A stretch of DNA of 44,596 bases from a candidate division CPR3 bacterium 4484_211 (lineage in GTDB: Bacteria; Patescibacteriota; 4484-211): the NCBI GenBank assembly GCA_002084955.1, contig MZGJ01000003.1, positions 1-44,596 of the forward strand, read 5' to 3'. Position numbers and translations under genes: made by a program. The notes beneath the pieces were generated by a model. That model did not search any database. It saw only the letters and a program-made list of their open reading frames with translations, and had not been told where the DNA came from. Of this stretch, positions 1 through 7,428 are shown one piece after another. Positions within the stretch are counted from its first letter, which is position 1, and every line of letters begins with the position of its first letter.

Positions 1-122
1 ACCGCACTTCTTCTTTTTTTGCCGCCGTTTTCTGCAAAGCCTCTTTTCAAATCTCAAAATCGGCTCTTTGGTAAAGTGCACAAAATGTATTCTACTATCT
101 ATGTCTATTCTAATATATGGAC

Positions 123-151
123 TTGACAACGTCAACCCATAGTAGTACACT
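123..151 (+). promoter_or_regulatory. sigma-70 promoter with overlapping palindromes
   Basis: TTGACA (123-128), a 17-nt spacer and TACACT (146-151) form a good promoter for the small membrane-protein gene starting at 230. The -35 box is part of a palindrome (TTGAC-aac-GTCAA, 123-135), and the -10 lies in an AGTAGTA/TACTACT inverted repeat (141-147/159-165). Both could be operators; this is inference. Unlike most promoters here it is followed by a leader of about 70 nt with a Shine-Dalgarno sequence. Confidence 0.6.
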
Positions 152-229
152 TATAGTATACTACTGGCTGTTGGTTTTTCATGCCCCGCCAGCATGCGGA
201 GGCAAATTGAAAAGAAAGGAAAGGAGAAA

Positions 230-622
230 ATGTTTCGGGGAAAAAATAGAAAGCTTTCAGTTCGAGTAGGGAACAAATGGGTTCCCTACAAAGACCTGAA
301 AAAGAGGGAATGGCCTTGGTGGGCCCACTGCATCACAGCAGGCGTGATCTGCCTCCTTATCCCGCTGGTTTTCCTTGCATTGGTCAACCAATGCACCGCC
401 AGTAAGATGACGAAGGTCTACGGTGACTATCCATGGAAAATCACCGTAGAAACTAACGGGCAGATCACTTATTACTATGCCAGTGATTGCGAGTGGAACC
501 AGTCGCACGAGATACTCACCATCCGTCATTACCTCAGAGAGGATGGCAGGTGCGGGGATGAACTCTCTCTAAGCGTGCACTACGGTCTCATCACCGTGGG
601 GCCAAACGAATGGTTTAAGTAG
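230..622 (+). CDS. small single-pass membrane protein, unknown function
   Basis: Not recognised. I start it at the second Met of the tracked ORF (230) because a strong GGAAAGGAG ribosome-binding site lies just upstream, giving about 130 residues. A basic N-terminal segment of about 30 residues is followed by one hydrophobic segment (roughly residues 34-56, around LLIPLVFLAL) and a polar domain of about 75 residues containing three cysteines, predicted to be outside the membrane if the positive-inside rule holds. It stands alone behind its own promoter, with a nested inverted repeat just downstream. No family can be named; coding status rests on the ribosome-binding site, promoter and membrane-protein pattern. 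Confidence 0.6.
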   Translation: MFRGKNRKLSVRVGNKWVPYKDLKKREWPWWAHCITAGVICLLIPLVFLALVNQCTASKMTKVYGDYPWKITVETNGQITYYYASDCEWNQSHEILTIRHYLREDGRCGDELSLSVHYGLITVGPNEWFK

Positions 623-647
623 TTTCCTCGTACGTGCAGTATTGAAC

Positions 648-707
648 GGGCAGGTGTTTTGTCGCGGCTACAGTTGCCGCCTTTCAAACCAAACAGAGCA
701 CCTGCCC
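648..707 (+). repeat. nested inverted repeat downstream of the first gene
   Basis: GGGCAGGTG (648-656) pairs with CACCTGCCC (699-707), and inside lies GCGGC/GCCGC (664-668/676-680). The transcript could fold into a long stem with a second hairpin inside. It lies about 25 nt past the stop, so a transcription end or mRNA-stability structure is plausible, but no T-tract follows. The rest of 623-796 shows nothing else I can name. Confidence 0.45.
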
Positions 708-796
708 TCCCTTATACAAGGCGCTAGGAGTCCTTAACAAGCCGTCAATTTTCAGGATAGAACAAGCCGGAATAATGTTGTAAGATAAAAATAGAA

Positions 797-1360
797 ATGA
801 AAAACAACAGTATTCTTCTAACTGAACAAGCAGGAAATGCTCTTTCTATTCAAAACATCTTAAGGATCAATGAGATCTGGAGGAAAGTCTTCCCGGAAAA
901 TAAACCTCTCGATCCAGCCAACCGAAAGCCTTTCACCAACGACAGGTTCTTTATGGTCTTCAAACCCAAAAATGGCATTATTGCCGTGGGTAGATTAAGA
1001 CCTATTCGCGGAATAAATTTTCAAGGACGACTCTTCAACATTGCAGGAGTAGCTGACATTGTCTCAACAGTCAGAAAACAAGGCTATGGCAGTAAGGTAG
1101 TAAAAGCCATGCATAAACATCTCCAGGACAGACACCAGACAGGAATCGGTTTCTGCAGGCCAGACAACAGCCCCTTCTACCAAAAATGCGGTTTCCAAAT
1201 TGCAAAAGACCTGGGTCGAAGATTTATTTATCAAGAAAGCACAGAGAAAATTAAACAAGGAAAAGGCGATGTCCTTTTTGTAAATGGAGAAGATAGGCTT
1301 GTAGAAAAAATACTAGAGCACACAGAAGAAAAGGTCTTAATTCCCTGCCCGCATTGGTAA
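797..1360 (+). CDS. GNAT-family N-acetyltransferase
   Basis: 187 residues. The central strand-turn-helix around residues 86-105 contains RKQGYGS (93-99), which fits the acetyl-CoA pyrophosphate-binding motif A (Q/R-x-x-G-x-G/A) of the GNAT fold. It is followed by a helix and the typical motif B strand with FYQKCGF, the 'aromatic-Y-x-K-x-G-F' signature near the end of GNAT domains. It should transfer an acetyl group from acetyl-CoA to an amine or protein; the substrate cannot be inferred. The last 45 residues extend past the core. It is monocistronic or loosely linked to the methyltransferase 40 nt downstream on the same strand. Confidence 0.75.
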   Translation: MKNNSILLTEQAGNALSIQNILRINEIWRKVFPENKPLDPANRKPFTNDRFFMVFKPKNGIIAVGRLRPIRGINFQGRLFNIAGVADIVSTVRKQGYGSKVVKAMHKHLQDRHQTGIGFCRPDNSPFYQKCGFQIAKDLGRRFIYQESTEKIKQGKGDVLFVNGEDRLVEKILEHTEEKVLIPCPHW

Positions 1361-1399
1361 TCACAGCCGCGGGTTAAAAAGTAAACTAATCAGCAAAAG

Positions 1400-1912
1400 A
1401 TGTTGGCAACACTAATTTTGCAGGGAGTCATTTTATTAACTCTAGGAACGGCAACCTTTCTCCTCATATATTCAATGCTTTTTGGTGCCCCCTATGCCCC
1501 TTCCCAGAAGGGGGTTATTGAAAAGATGATTAAATTAGGAGAAATCAAACAGGGAACGAAAGTAGTTGACTTAGGTTCCGGTGATGGCCGTCTACTCATC
1601 GCCGTCACCAGACTTGGCGCCGAGGCTCATGGTTACGAGATTAACCCTTTCCTTTTCTGTTGGTCAAAAATAAGAATCAAGCGAGCCAGAACAAAAAAAG
1701 CCCTTGTACATCTTAAGGATTTTTGGCGGGTAAATCTGTCCAACTATGATGTGGTATTTCTATTCGGGACACCTCTCATCATGGGCAGATTAGAGAAAAA
1801 ACTGCAGAAAGAACTTCCCCACAATGCCCGCGTAGTATCCAATTATTTCCAGTTCCCCAATTGGCCGCTGTCAAAAAAGTTAGGAAAAGTCTACTGTTAT
1901 GTAAAAAATTAG
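1400..1912 (+). CDS. membrane-anchored class I SAM-dependent methyltransferase
   Basis: 170 residues. An N-terminal hydrophobic helix (about residues 5-27) is followed by a short Rossmann-fold methyltransferase domain. Motif I is VVDLGSGDG (55-63), the SAM-binding glycine loop, and the acidic residue ending strand 2 appears in HGYEINP (about 75-81). A motif IV-like YDVVFLFGTP segment follows. The domain is minimal and truncated after the central strands, as in many small CPR methyltransferases. The substrate is unknown; the membrane anchor suggests action at the inner face of the membrane. It follows the GNAT gene by 40 nt, so the two could share a transcript. Confidence 0.75.
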   Translation: MLATLILQGVILLTLGTATFLLIYSMLFGAPYAPSQKGVIEKMIKLGEIKQGTKVVDLGSGDGRLLIAVTRLGAEAHGYEINPFLFCWSKIRIKRARTKKALVHLKDFWRVNLSNYDVVFLFGTPLIMGRLEKKLQKELPHNARVVSNYFQFPNWPLSKKLGKVYCYVKN

Positions 1913-1930
1913 TTTTTCTTGTATACTTTA

Positions 1931-2200
1931 ATGAGGATAGGTCATAAATGCCCAATCCAGTTATAATGGCAATAACCAAGCACCAAATTACAAACAAATT
2001 CTAAATTCAGAATTCAGAACTCAAATGACCAAAACCTTCCCATGTTTAGGATTTGGGAAATTGTCATTTGGATTTGGTTTAACATTGGGCATTTTTAATT
2101 TGGCATTTTACAAATTTGCCCTTTTCGAGGAGCAATCCCTATTTTATCGCTGAATTACAAACTTGGCCTATTGTACACGCAGACCGCGGACTAACCGCAG
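1931..2200 (+). repeat. dispersed intergenic repeat family A, copy 1 (full length)
   Basis: Non-coding, rich in CAAAT-type words. It closely matches 31004-31151 (+) and, inverted, about 36225-36461 (-); shared words include AACCAAGCACCAAAT, TTCCCATGTTTAG and CTTGGCCTATTG. An 11-bp inverted repeat AAATGCCCAAT (1946-1956)/ATTGGGCATTT (2084-2094) bounds a 149-bp core, resembling a MITE. No transposase is encoded. With the hairpin at 2209-2298 it fills the 559-bp gap 1913-2471. Confidence 0.8.
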
Positions 2201-2208
2201 TACCGTTA

Positions 2209-2298
2209 GGTACACGGCAAGAGTCTGCTATTACAGTGAAATGAGGACGTGTCATGAATGTCCAATTCAGTTGTAATTGTAAACTCTTGCCGTGTACC
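2209..2298. repeat. 16-bp inverted repeat enclosing a fragment of family A
   Basis: GGTACACGGCAAGAGT (2209-2224) is perfectly repeated inverted at 2283-2298. Between the arms, 2248-2282 resembles the start of family A copy 1 (compare ATGAGGACGTGTCATGAATG with ATGAGGATAGGTCATAAATG), suggesting a nested partial copy. Confidence 0.6.
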
Positions 2299-2435
2299 CT
2301 TGTGGTGTTGTGAAAAACCACGCTGGAAGGGGCGGGGATAAATGGCTTTCGGTTCAAAGTTTTCGCTCCCTGGGAGTGGAATCCTGCCAGAAAAATACAT
2401 CCGCTTTCAGGGCGGTGGAACTTCACGGCTAAACC

Positions 2436-2463
2436 TTGAACTTATACCCCGTCCACATACTTT
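2436..2463 (+). promoter_or_regulatory. possible promoter of the ABC ATPase gene
   Basis: TTGAAC (2436-2441), a 16-nt spacer and TACTTT (2458-2463) lie 8 nt before the ATG at 2472. The -10 is a poor match, so this is a weaker call than the others; if right, the mRNA would be leaderless. Confidence 0.4.
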
Positions 2464-2471
2464 AATAAACC

Positions 2472-4868
2472 ATGCAGGAAAACTCACCCAGTCCCGACAT
2501 CTATGACGCCAGTTTTAGAATCCCCTCCAGTAAGGAGAAAGCAAAGGAAAGAACTCGCGAGCTACTGAGGCGTCCGGGGAAAAACTCCTTCTTTGAAGAA
2601 CCTGAGTATGATTTTGCCAGAGAGAAAATTCAAACATTCTTAGAAGGCACGGCCGATAAGATTGCAGAACTGCTAATAGAAAAAACCTCATCAGGTCAAA
2701 TTTTTTCATCCACAGAATTAGATACTCTAGCACAAACTTTAGATGCAGAGTTAAGCGAAGTTATTGAACAAGAACACTTACAAGTAATAGGCAAGGAGGC
2801 CGAAAATGTAGAAATAGAAGAGGCGGAAATTAGCCAGATAACAAAGCGCCTCATTGCCTCCGGCCTTCTTAAATACGATATCCGTAATTTACGAGTAGAA
2901 GGCGGTAAAGTTAAAGGAGAAATTGTTACTCCAGGGAACGAACTCAAGCGAACCCTAGAATCCTACAATGATATCTATATGACAGCCCTTGTTAGCCAGG
3001 GGCTTGAGGCAGGCGAATCCAAAACTTCAGTCATTGACAGTCTGTCAGATAGATATCCTGAATACCCAAGAGAAAGATTGGCAGTTGTGGCAGATGAAGT
3101 AGAAAAAAGAATGACTTTAAAAGAAGATAGCATTTCAGATGCCCGCTTGTATTGGTTGCTAATAAAAAAACTAACCGGTAGGCATAAATTGCAAATTGCC
3201 GAGATTACAGCCTTATCTGCCCTGGCGAGCGCCAGCAACCTGTTTTCCGTAGAAGCTCTCACACAAGGAATTAAATCAGCTGACATCCGTCCACTGATCG
3301 GTGGATTTGTGCTCGCTGGTCTACAATCCACCCTCAATACAGTCAGGACAAGGGAAGTGCAGAAATTAATCGCGGGATTCATGGAAGGAAACGAAGGGTA
3401 CGAGGGCTTAAAGAACGAGGTCTTACGTTCTATCATTGATCTCACGCCAGAAATCACCGAGATTAATGCTAGCAGTCTAGCCATCAACAATCCTTACGAC
3501 CTCGAAAAACAGACATATCGGTTGCAAAAGGCAGCGGAATCTTTCCCTGCCAACCTTATTCCAAGCCTGATTGATTTTACATCAGCTTCTTTGTTTTTAT
3601 CTTCCCGGGACCCCTCCTGGGCAACAGCGATCCTCCCGCTTGTCTATGGTGGTTACCTTATTTACCAAGAAAGACAGCGAGCACAGACGCAGGCCAAACT
3701 AGAGAAAGCTAAACGCCGTATAGAAGGAGCCACAACCGTAATAACTACCGACCTGCAAACGGCAGCTTCTTTAGGGGCAAAAATAGCAGACCCCCAGCGC
3801 ATACGAGAAGCCATAAAACAAAGAAGGAATCTGGCAGCAGAAACAATTAACACCGAGCAGAGGCACCGTTTACAAAAAATAGCACCGTTTGCAGTCCTCG
3901 GCCTAGCACAAACCGCTCTATCCCTAATGGAAGGGCACGTTGATCCTACCGCTTTAGTTCCTCTAGTTAACGCCCAAAAGAACGAAACAGAAGCTTTAGA
4001 CAGGCTAGGCGGATCATATCTAGGTATAAAACCGCTCTTAGCCCCTTTATGCGATTTGTATAACGAAATTACAGCGGCACAAACAAGAAGAGAAAAAAAG
4101 GCAATACCGCAAACGCACGACCTATCCTTTCAACGAGTAGAATTGCGTAGCGCTCGCGAAGAGCCTTATCTACAAATAGAAAACCTGAAAATTTTTCCGG
4201 GAGACACAGTACTGTTAGAAGGGCCAAGCGGAGCCGGTAAATCGGCCTTCTTTCAACTGCTTTATGGTAAAAGACCCGATAGTGGACTCATGACTATTGG
4301 CCGACACACTCTCTGGGAAACCAATCTTAGAAGTTATCGCGAACAAATTGGATTAAAACCCCAGGAGCCGATAACTATTAACGGCAGTCTAGGAGTAAAC
4401 CTCGGCGGCGCAGGATTTAACGAAGCCCTTGCCGCCAAGATACTTGTCAGCTCAGGACTAGACGAAAGTCTTTTTGGGCAGGACTATGCAGCGATAACAG
4501 ATGAGACTCTTCAACAAGCGTATATCAAAAGCCAATTAGACACCTTGCAGCTGGCGGGCAGCACCGCCAAAGCACCCGGAAGCAGGGATCTATCCAAAGG
4601 ACAGCGGCAACTACTAGCGCTTTTAAGGATTGAATATCAACTGCGGTCTGGTGCTGATATCAAGACAATTGCTCTAGATGAACCGCTTGCCGGATTGGAC
4701 ACCCAAAGCACGGAACATGCTTTGCGATTAATTGAGCAGTGGATAGACGAAAGTAAGAAAACTGTTATTGTAGCAACTCATAACGAGAGACTAAAACAAC
4801 TCTTGTCCGAGAAAAAAGCACGAAAAATTAGAGTAGAAAAAGGGAAGATATTTGAATCCGAACACTAG
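2472..4868 (+). CDS. ABC-type ATPase fused to a long N-terminal helical/membrane region
   Basis: 798 residues. The C-terminal ~230 residues are a complete ABC nucleotide-binding domain: Walker A GPSGAGKS (about 584-591), signature LSKGQRQ (about 707), Walker B IALDEP (about 732) with its catalytic glutamate, D-loop AGLDTQ, and H-loop VATHNE (about 768). The first ~230 residues are charged and predicted helical. The middle (about 235-510) holds several moderately hydrophobic stretches (GGFVLAGL, AILPLVYGGYLIY, IAPFAVLGLAQTAL), arranged like a degenerate type I exporter membrane domain followed by the ATPase. A half-transporter with a large cytoplasmic N-terminal extension is the simplest reading; the substrate is unknown. 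The hydrophobic segments are weak, so a soluble SMC-like or regulatory ABC protein is the alternative. Confidence 0.7.
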   Translation: MQENSPSPDIYDASFRIPSSKEKAKERTRELLRRPGKNSFFEEPEYDFAREKIQTFLEGTADKIAELLIEKTSSGQIFSSTELDTLAQTLDAELSEVIEQEHLQVIGKEAENVEIEEAEISQITKRLIASGLLKYDIRNLRVEGGKVKGEIVTPGNELKRTLESYNDIYMTALVSQGLEAGESKTSVIDSLSDRYPEYPRERLAVVADEVEKRMTLKEDSISDARLYWLLIKKLTGRHKLQIAEITALSALASASNLFSVEALTQGIKSADIRPLIGGFVLAGLQSTLNTVRTREVQKLIAGFMEGNEGYEGLKNEVLRSIIDLTPEITEINASSLAINNPYDLEKQTYRLQKAAESFPANLIPSLIDFTSASLFLSSRDPSWATAILPLVYGGYLIYQERQRAQTQAKLEKAKRRIEGATTVITTDLQTAASLGAKIADPQRIREAIKQRRNLAAETINTEQRHRLQKIAPFAVLGLAQTALSLMEGHVDPTALVPLVNAQKNETEALDRLGGSYLGIKPLLAPLCDLYNEITAAQTRREKKAIPQTHDLSFQRVELRSAREEPYLQIENLKIFPGDTVLLEGPSGAGKSAFFQLLYGKRPDSGLMTIGRHTLWETNLRSYREQIGLKPQEPITINGSLGVNLGGAGFNEALAAKILVSSGLDESLFGQDYAAITDETLQQAYIKSQLDTLQLAGSTAKAPGSRDLSKGQRQLLALLRIEYQLRSGADIKTIALDEPLAGLDTQSTEHALRLIEQWIDESKKTVIVATHNERLKQLLSEKKARKIRVEKGKIFESEH

Positions 4869-4975
4869 TAGCAAACGATGACCCTCAAAAAAAACAAGCG
4901 AGAATCAACACATTATCACCAAAAAGGATTAAAGGATTTCAGATAATACATATTAATCCCGAACCTATTGAAGAA

Positions 4976-5051
4976 TGGTGAGGCGGGTGGGACTCGAACC
5001 CACGACTCTCAGCTTAAAAGGCTGATACTCTACCAACTGAGTTACCGCCCC
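4976..5051 (-). tRNA. tRNA-Lys (anticodon UUU)
   Basis: The reverse complement folds as a full cloverleaf: acceptor GGGGCGG/CCGCCTC, D-arm ACTC..GAGT, anticodon stem TCAGC/GCTGA with loop CTTTTAA (anticodon TTT), and T-arm GTGGG-TTCGAGT-CCCAC. Discriminator A and a genome-encoded CCA (4976-4978) follow. UUU reads both lysine codons. Confidence 0.96.
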
Positions 5052-5155
5052 ACAGCGACCCTGCCGGGTGCCAAGAGGGCTTTCGTCTATACCGTGGACA
5101 GACACGATACCGAATCTTCATCACCAAGACATGCCCTTTCTCCTCGTTTGTCAGT

Positions 5156-5184
5156 ATTATACTCTATTCTGACCAGCAGAACAA
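5156..5184 (-). promoter_or_regulatory. probable promoter of tRNA-Lys
   Basis: On the minus strand TATAAT (5161-5156) is a perfect -10, and TTGTTC lies 17 nt upstream (5184-5179). Transcription would start about 100 nt before the tRNA, leaving a 5' leader for RNase P. The -35 is weak. Confidence 0.45.
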
Positions 5185-5197
5185 TGATTCAACATAA

Positions 5198-5231
5198 CAA
5201 CTTAAGAACTCAACTTAAGAACTGTTCTTAA
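5198..5231. repeat. 13-bp tandem duplication plus palindrome
   Basis: CAACTTAAGAACT occurs twice in a row (5198-5210, 5211-5223). The second copy runs into GTTCTTAA, making the perfect palindrome TTAAGAAC-t-GTTCTTAA (5215-5231). It lies upstream of the tRNA-Lys promoter on the minus strand and could be a regulator site. I see no gene in the rest of 5052-5398. Confidence 0.5.
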
Positions 5232-5398
5232 AATAGTTTACAGTACAGCGAAAAGTGCAGATTGCGGGCAAGATGCAAGTGCGCAAAATTTACAACAATT
5301 CCCCTGCCAGGAGGCGAAAAGGCGCCATTACGGTCAAGAAACGGCACACCAGAAGACGCCGTGATCGGATGGAAGCCAAAAACCAGTGATAGGAAGAA

Positions 5399-7057
5399 CT
5401 ACTTCTTGGGAAGAGAAAACCAGAAAGTTGCTCCTTTACCTTCCTCCGACTCCACCCAAATCCTCCCTCCATTCATCTGCACGTACTCTTTTGTAATTGT
5501 CAATCCTATACCTGTCCCCGCCTTCTTTCCACTGCGGAAAAACAGGTTAAACAGCTTCGCCTGGCTGGCCTTAGGAATTCCAACCCCGTTATCTCGCACA
5601 AAAAAGCAATATTCTGTTTCTTTTTCCTCAAAACCAATTTCTACCCTAGGATTTGGTTTCTCTTCAGTGAACTTAATGGCATTGGCAATGAGATTATTAA
5701 AAACCTCCTCAATAGGCCGGGCATAAACCTTCAATCTGGGCATGCCGGACTGCACCTTCGTGGTAAACCCCTTCTCCTTTAATTGGATGCTGACATTATC
5801 AATAACCTTCTCAACCAACTGGTTAAAATCTACCTCCTCGGCACAATACTCCTCACGACCTATACGGCTCAACTTCAGCAAATCATCAATCATCTGGCTC
5901 ATATTCTGTGCAATTTTTTCCATACTCCTCAGATCCTTCTCTAACTGATCACGGTTCGCCTCTTCCACATCCTCCCTCACACACTCCACATATCCACGCA
6001 GAGAGGTAAGTGGGCTTCTCAAGTCATGAGAAACCACATAGACAAATCTTTCCAACTCCTCATTTTTAGAAGCCAACTGCTGAATTAGAAGCTCACGGCC
6101 TTCCTCAATCCCGCGCAGTTCGGTAACATCCTCCACCAAAACCAACAATCTTTTCACGGTACCGTCCGTCGCTTTAATGGGAATACCCCGGTAATGACGC
6201 ACCGTTCTCTTACGAGTATGCAAAGAAACATACTCCAAATTCCTAACCTCAAAAGGCTGACCTGTTTTCATCGCCCGACTAAAACGGTCTGCCAATCCAG
6301 ACTTTCGATAGGGTTCAAGATCCAAGACGTTTACCCCGACCTTCTCATCCGCCTGCTCACCCCCGGCAATCTTGGTCATTGCCGGATTAAGAGTCTCAAC
6401 CACCCCCCGCAAATCTACCGTATAAATTCCCACCGGAGCATGATCAATAATACCTTCACTAAAATCCTTTGCCTCCTTAAGCCGCCTTTGTGCCTGCCGC
6501 CGCGATCCTTCATAAAGAGCTGCGAAAAAGCTAATCAGCGCAAAAACCGACAACATGTCCAAAATAAACTCAAAATCCACATAACCGCCGATTATTCCCC
6601 TATTCGCCAAAAGCGAAACAATAAAGATATAAACAAAAGCCACCACCGTCCAAAAAATCCCGCTTCCTCTACCAGAGATAAAAAAGGCAAAAAGAGGAGT
6701 TAAAAAAAGCCAAAAGGAATTACTGCTGGAGATACCATTAACAAAATTAATGAGTAAGATAGCCACCCCAAAAATAGCGATGAAAATGCCCGTAGTCAGA
6801 TCAATGTCCTCAATTCTTCTCTGCCACCACAAAAAACTAACACCGATAAAAGCGCCGGCAATTTCAATTATAGGCTGAAGCCACCGGCCTAAAACGAACC
6901 AGTCAATTACCGCCCAGAACACAGCGGCAAAAACCACAATGAGAGTGGTGATGTTCATAATCCTCAAGCGACGCACCTTCTCATCATCACCAGAACACGC
7001 CTTGTTGCCAACAATCTTAACCACAGTTCTTTTTACAGCTGGAACAATTTTTTTCAT
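5399..7057 (-). CDS. membrane sensor histidine kinase with PAS domain (orphan)
   Basis: 552 residues. The N-terminal ~185 residues carry about five or six transmembrane helices with short loops, a MASE-like membrane sensor. A PAS domain follows (about 200-320, starting IIDHAPVGIYTVD). HisKA has the phospho-acceptor His344 in VVSHDLRSPL, and the HATPase_c domain has an N-box (NNLIANAIKF), G1 box (DNGVGIP) and G2 box (GTGIGLTI). It should autophosphorylate in response to a membrane or cytoplasmic signal. No response regulator is in the window, so its partner is elsewhere. The start lies 13 nt after the 3' end of tRNA-Ser on the same strand, so the mRNA may be released by tRNA processing. Confidence 0.93.
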   Translation of the reverse strand: MKKIVPAVKRTVVKIVGNKACSGDDEKVRRLRIMNITTLIVVFAAVFWAVIDWFVLGRWLQPIIEIAGAFIGVSFLWWQRRIEDIDLTTGIFIAIFGVAILLINFVNGISSSNSFWLFLTPLFAFFISGRGSGIFWTVVAFVYIFIVSLLANRGIIGGYVDFEFILDMLSVFALISFFAALYEGSRRQAQRRLKEAKDFSEGIIDHAPVGIYTVDLRGVVETLNPAMTKIAGGEQADEKVGVNVLDLEPYRKSGLADRFSRAMKTGQPFEVRNLEYVSLHTRKRTVRHYRGIPIKATDGTVKRLLVLVEDVTELRGIEEGRELLIQQLASKNEELERFVYVVSHDLRSPLTSLRGYVECVREDVEEANRDQLEKDLRSMEKIAQNMSQMIDDLLKLSRIGREEYCAEEVDFNQLVEKVIDNVSIQLKEKGFTTKVQSGMPRLKVYARPIEEVFNNLIANAIKFTEEKPNPRVEIGFEEKETEYCFFVRDNGVGIPKASQAKLFNLFFRSGKKAGTGIGLTITKEYVQMNGGRIWVESEEGKGATFWFSLPKK

Positions 7058-7070
7058 CTTACAACCAAAC

Positions 7071-7157
7071 TGGCGGAGAGGAGGGGACTCGAACCCCTAA
7101 GCGGTTTCCCGCGCCGGTTTTCAAGACCGGTGCCTTGCCAATTCGGCGCACCTCTCC
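7071..7157 (-). tRNA. tRNA-Ser (anticodon UGA)
   Basis: Class II tRNA with a long variable arm on the minus strand: acceptor GGAGAGG/CCTCTCC, anticodon stem CCGGT/ACCGG with loop CTTGAAA (anticodon TGA), variable arm GCGGGAAACCGC, and T-arm GGGG-TTCGAGT-CCCC. Discriminator G and an encoded CCA (7071-7073) follow. It reads UCA and probably other UCN serine codons. Confidence 0.95.
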
Positions 7158-7186
7158 ACACCCCACCGCATACGCACTAGGACCCC

Positions 7187-7405
7187 TCACTTCCTCACCT
7201 CATCAAACTCCGCCCGGCGATATGTATTTAAGCGCTTGTCATAAACAAATACCCGCCGACAGCTGCAGGTCACTAACTCCTTGTCTTCATCACCAGGATA
7301 AGGTTGCCTCTCTGCCTCAGACAACGACCGTGCACATCCCACACAATATCCTCTTTTAATTAGCTCTGTCTGTACTCTGTTTTTCAGCGGCTTCCAAAAG
7401 GGCAT
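7187..7405 (-). CDS. small zinc-ribbon-like protein, unknown function
   Basis: 72 residues. Four cysteines form two pairs, CVGC (21-24) and CSC (47-49), the second followed by RRVFVYDK, as expected for a one-knuckle zinc ribbon. The rest is basic. It lies between a membrane-protein gene (24 nt upstream) and tRNA-Ser (about 30 nt downstream), all on the minus strand, so one transcript could cover them. No specific family is recognised; a nucleic-acid- or protein-binding adaptor is possible. Confidence 0.6.
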   Translation of the reverse strand: MPFWKPLKNRVQTELIKRGYCVGCARSLSEAERQPYPGDEDKELVTCSCRRVFVYDKRLNTYRRAEFDEVRK

Positions 7406-7428
7406 GGGAGAATAGGCTATTTTGTCAT

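Noticed and set aside
1-81. Minus-strand frame open from a GTG at 81 to the window edge (VHFTKEPILRFEK...)
   Set aside because: Only 27 codons are visible, lysine-rich with no recognised motif, and no clear promoter or ribosome-binding site; could be a gene start or chance.
2139-2426. Minus-strand ORFs of 95 and 64 aa in the 2.1-2.4 kb gap
   Set aside because: They lie across repeat and hairpin sequence with no ribosome-binding site, and the translations look random.
4968-5231. Plus-strand ORF of 87 aa
   Set aside because: It runs antisense through the tRNA-Lys gene; its apparent motif (GGTRTHDSQL) is a known tRNA translation artefact.
6194-6703. Plus-strand ORF of 169 aa
   Set aside because: Antisense to the histidine kinase, low-complexity translation; shadow frame.
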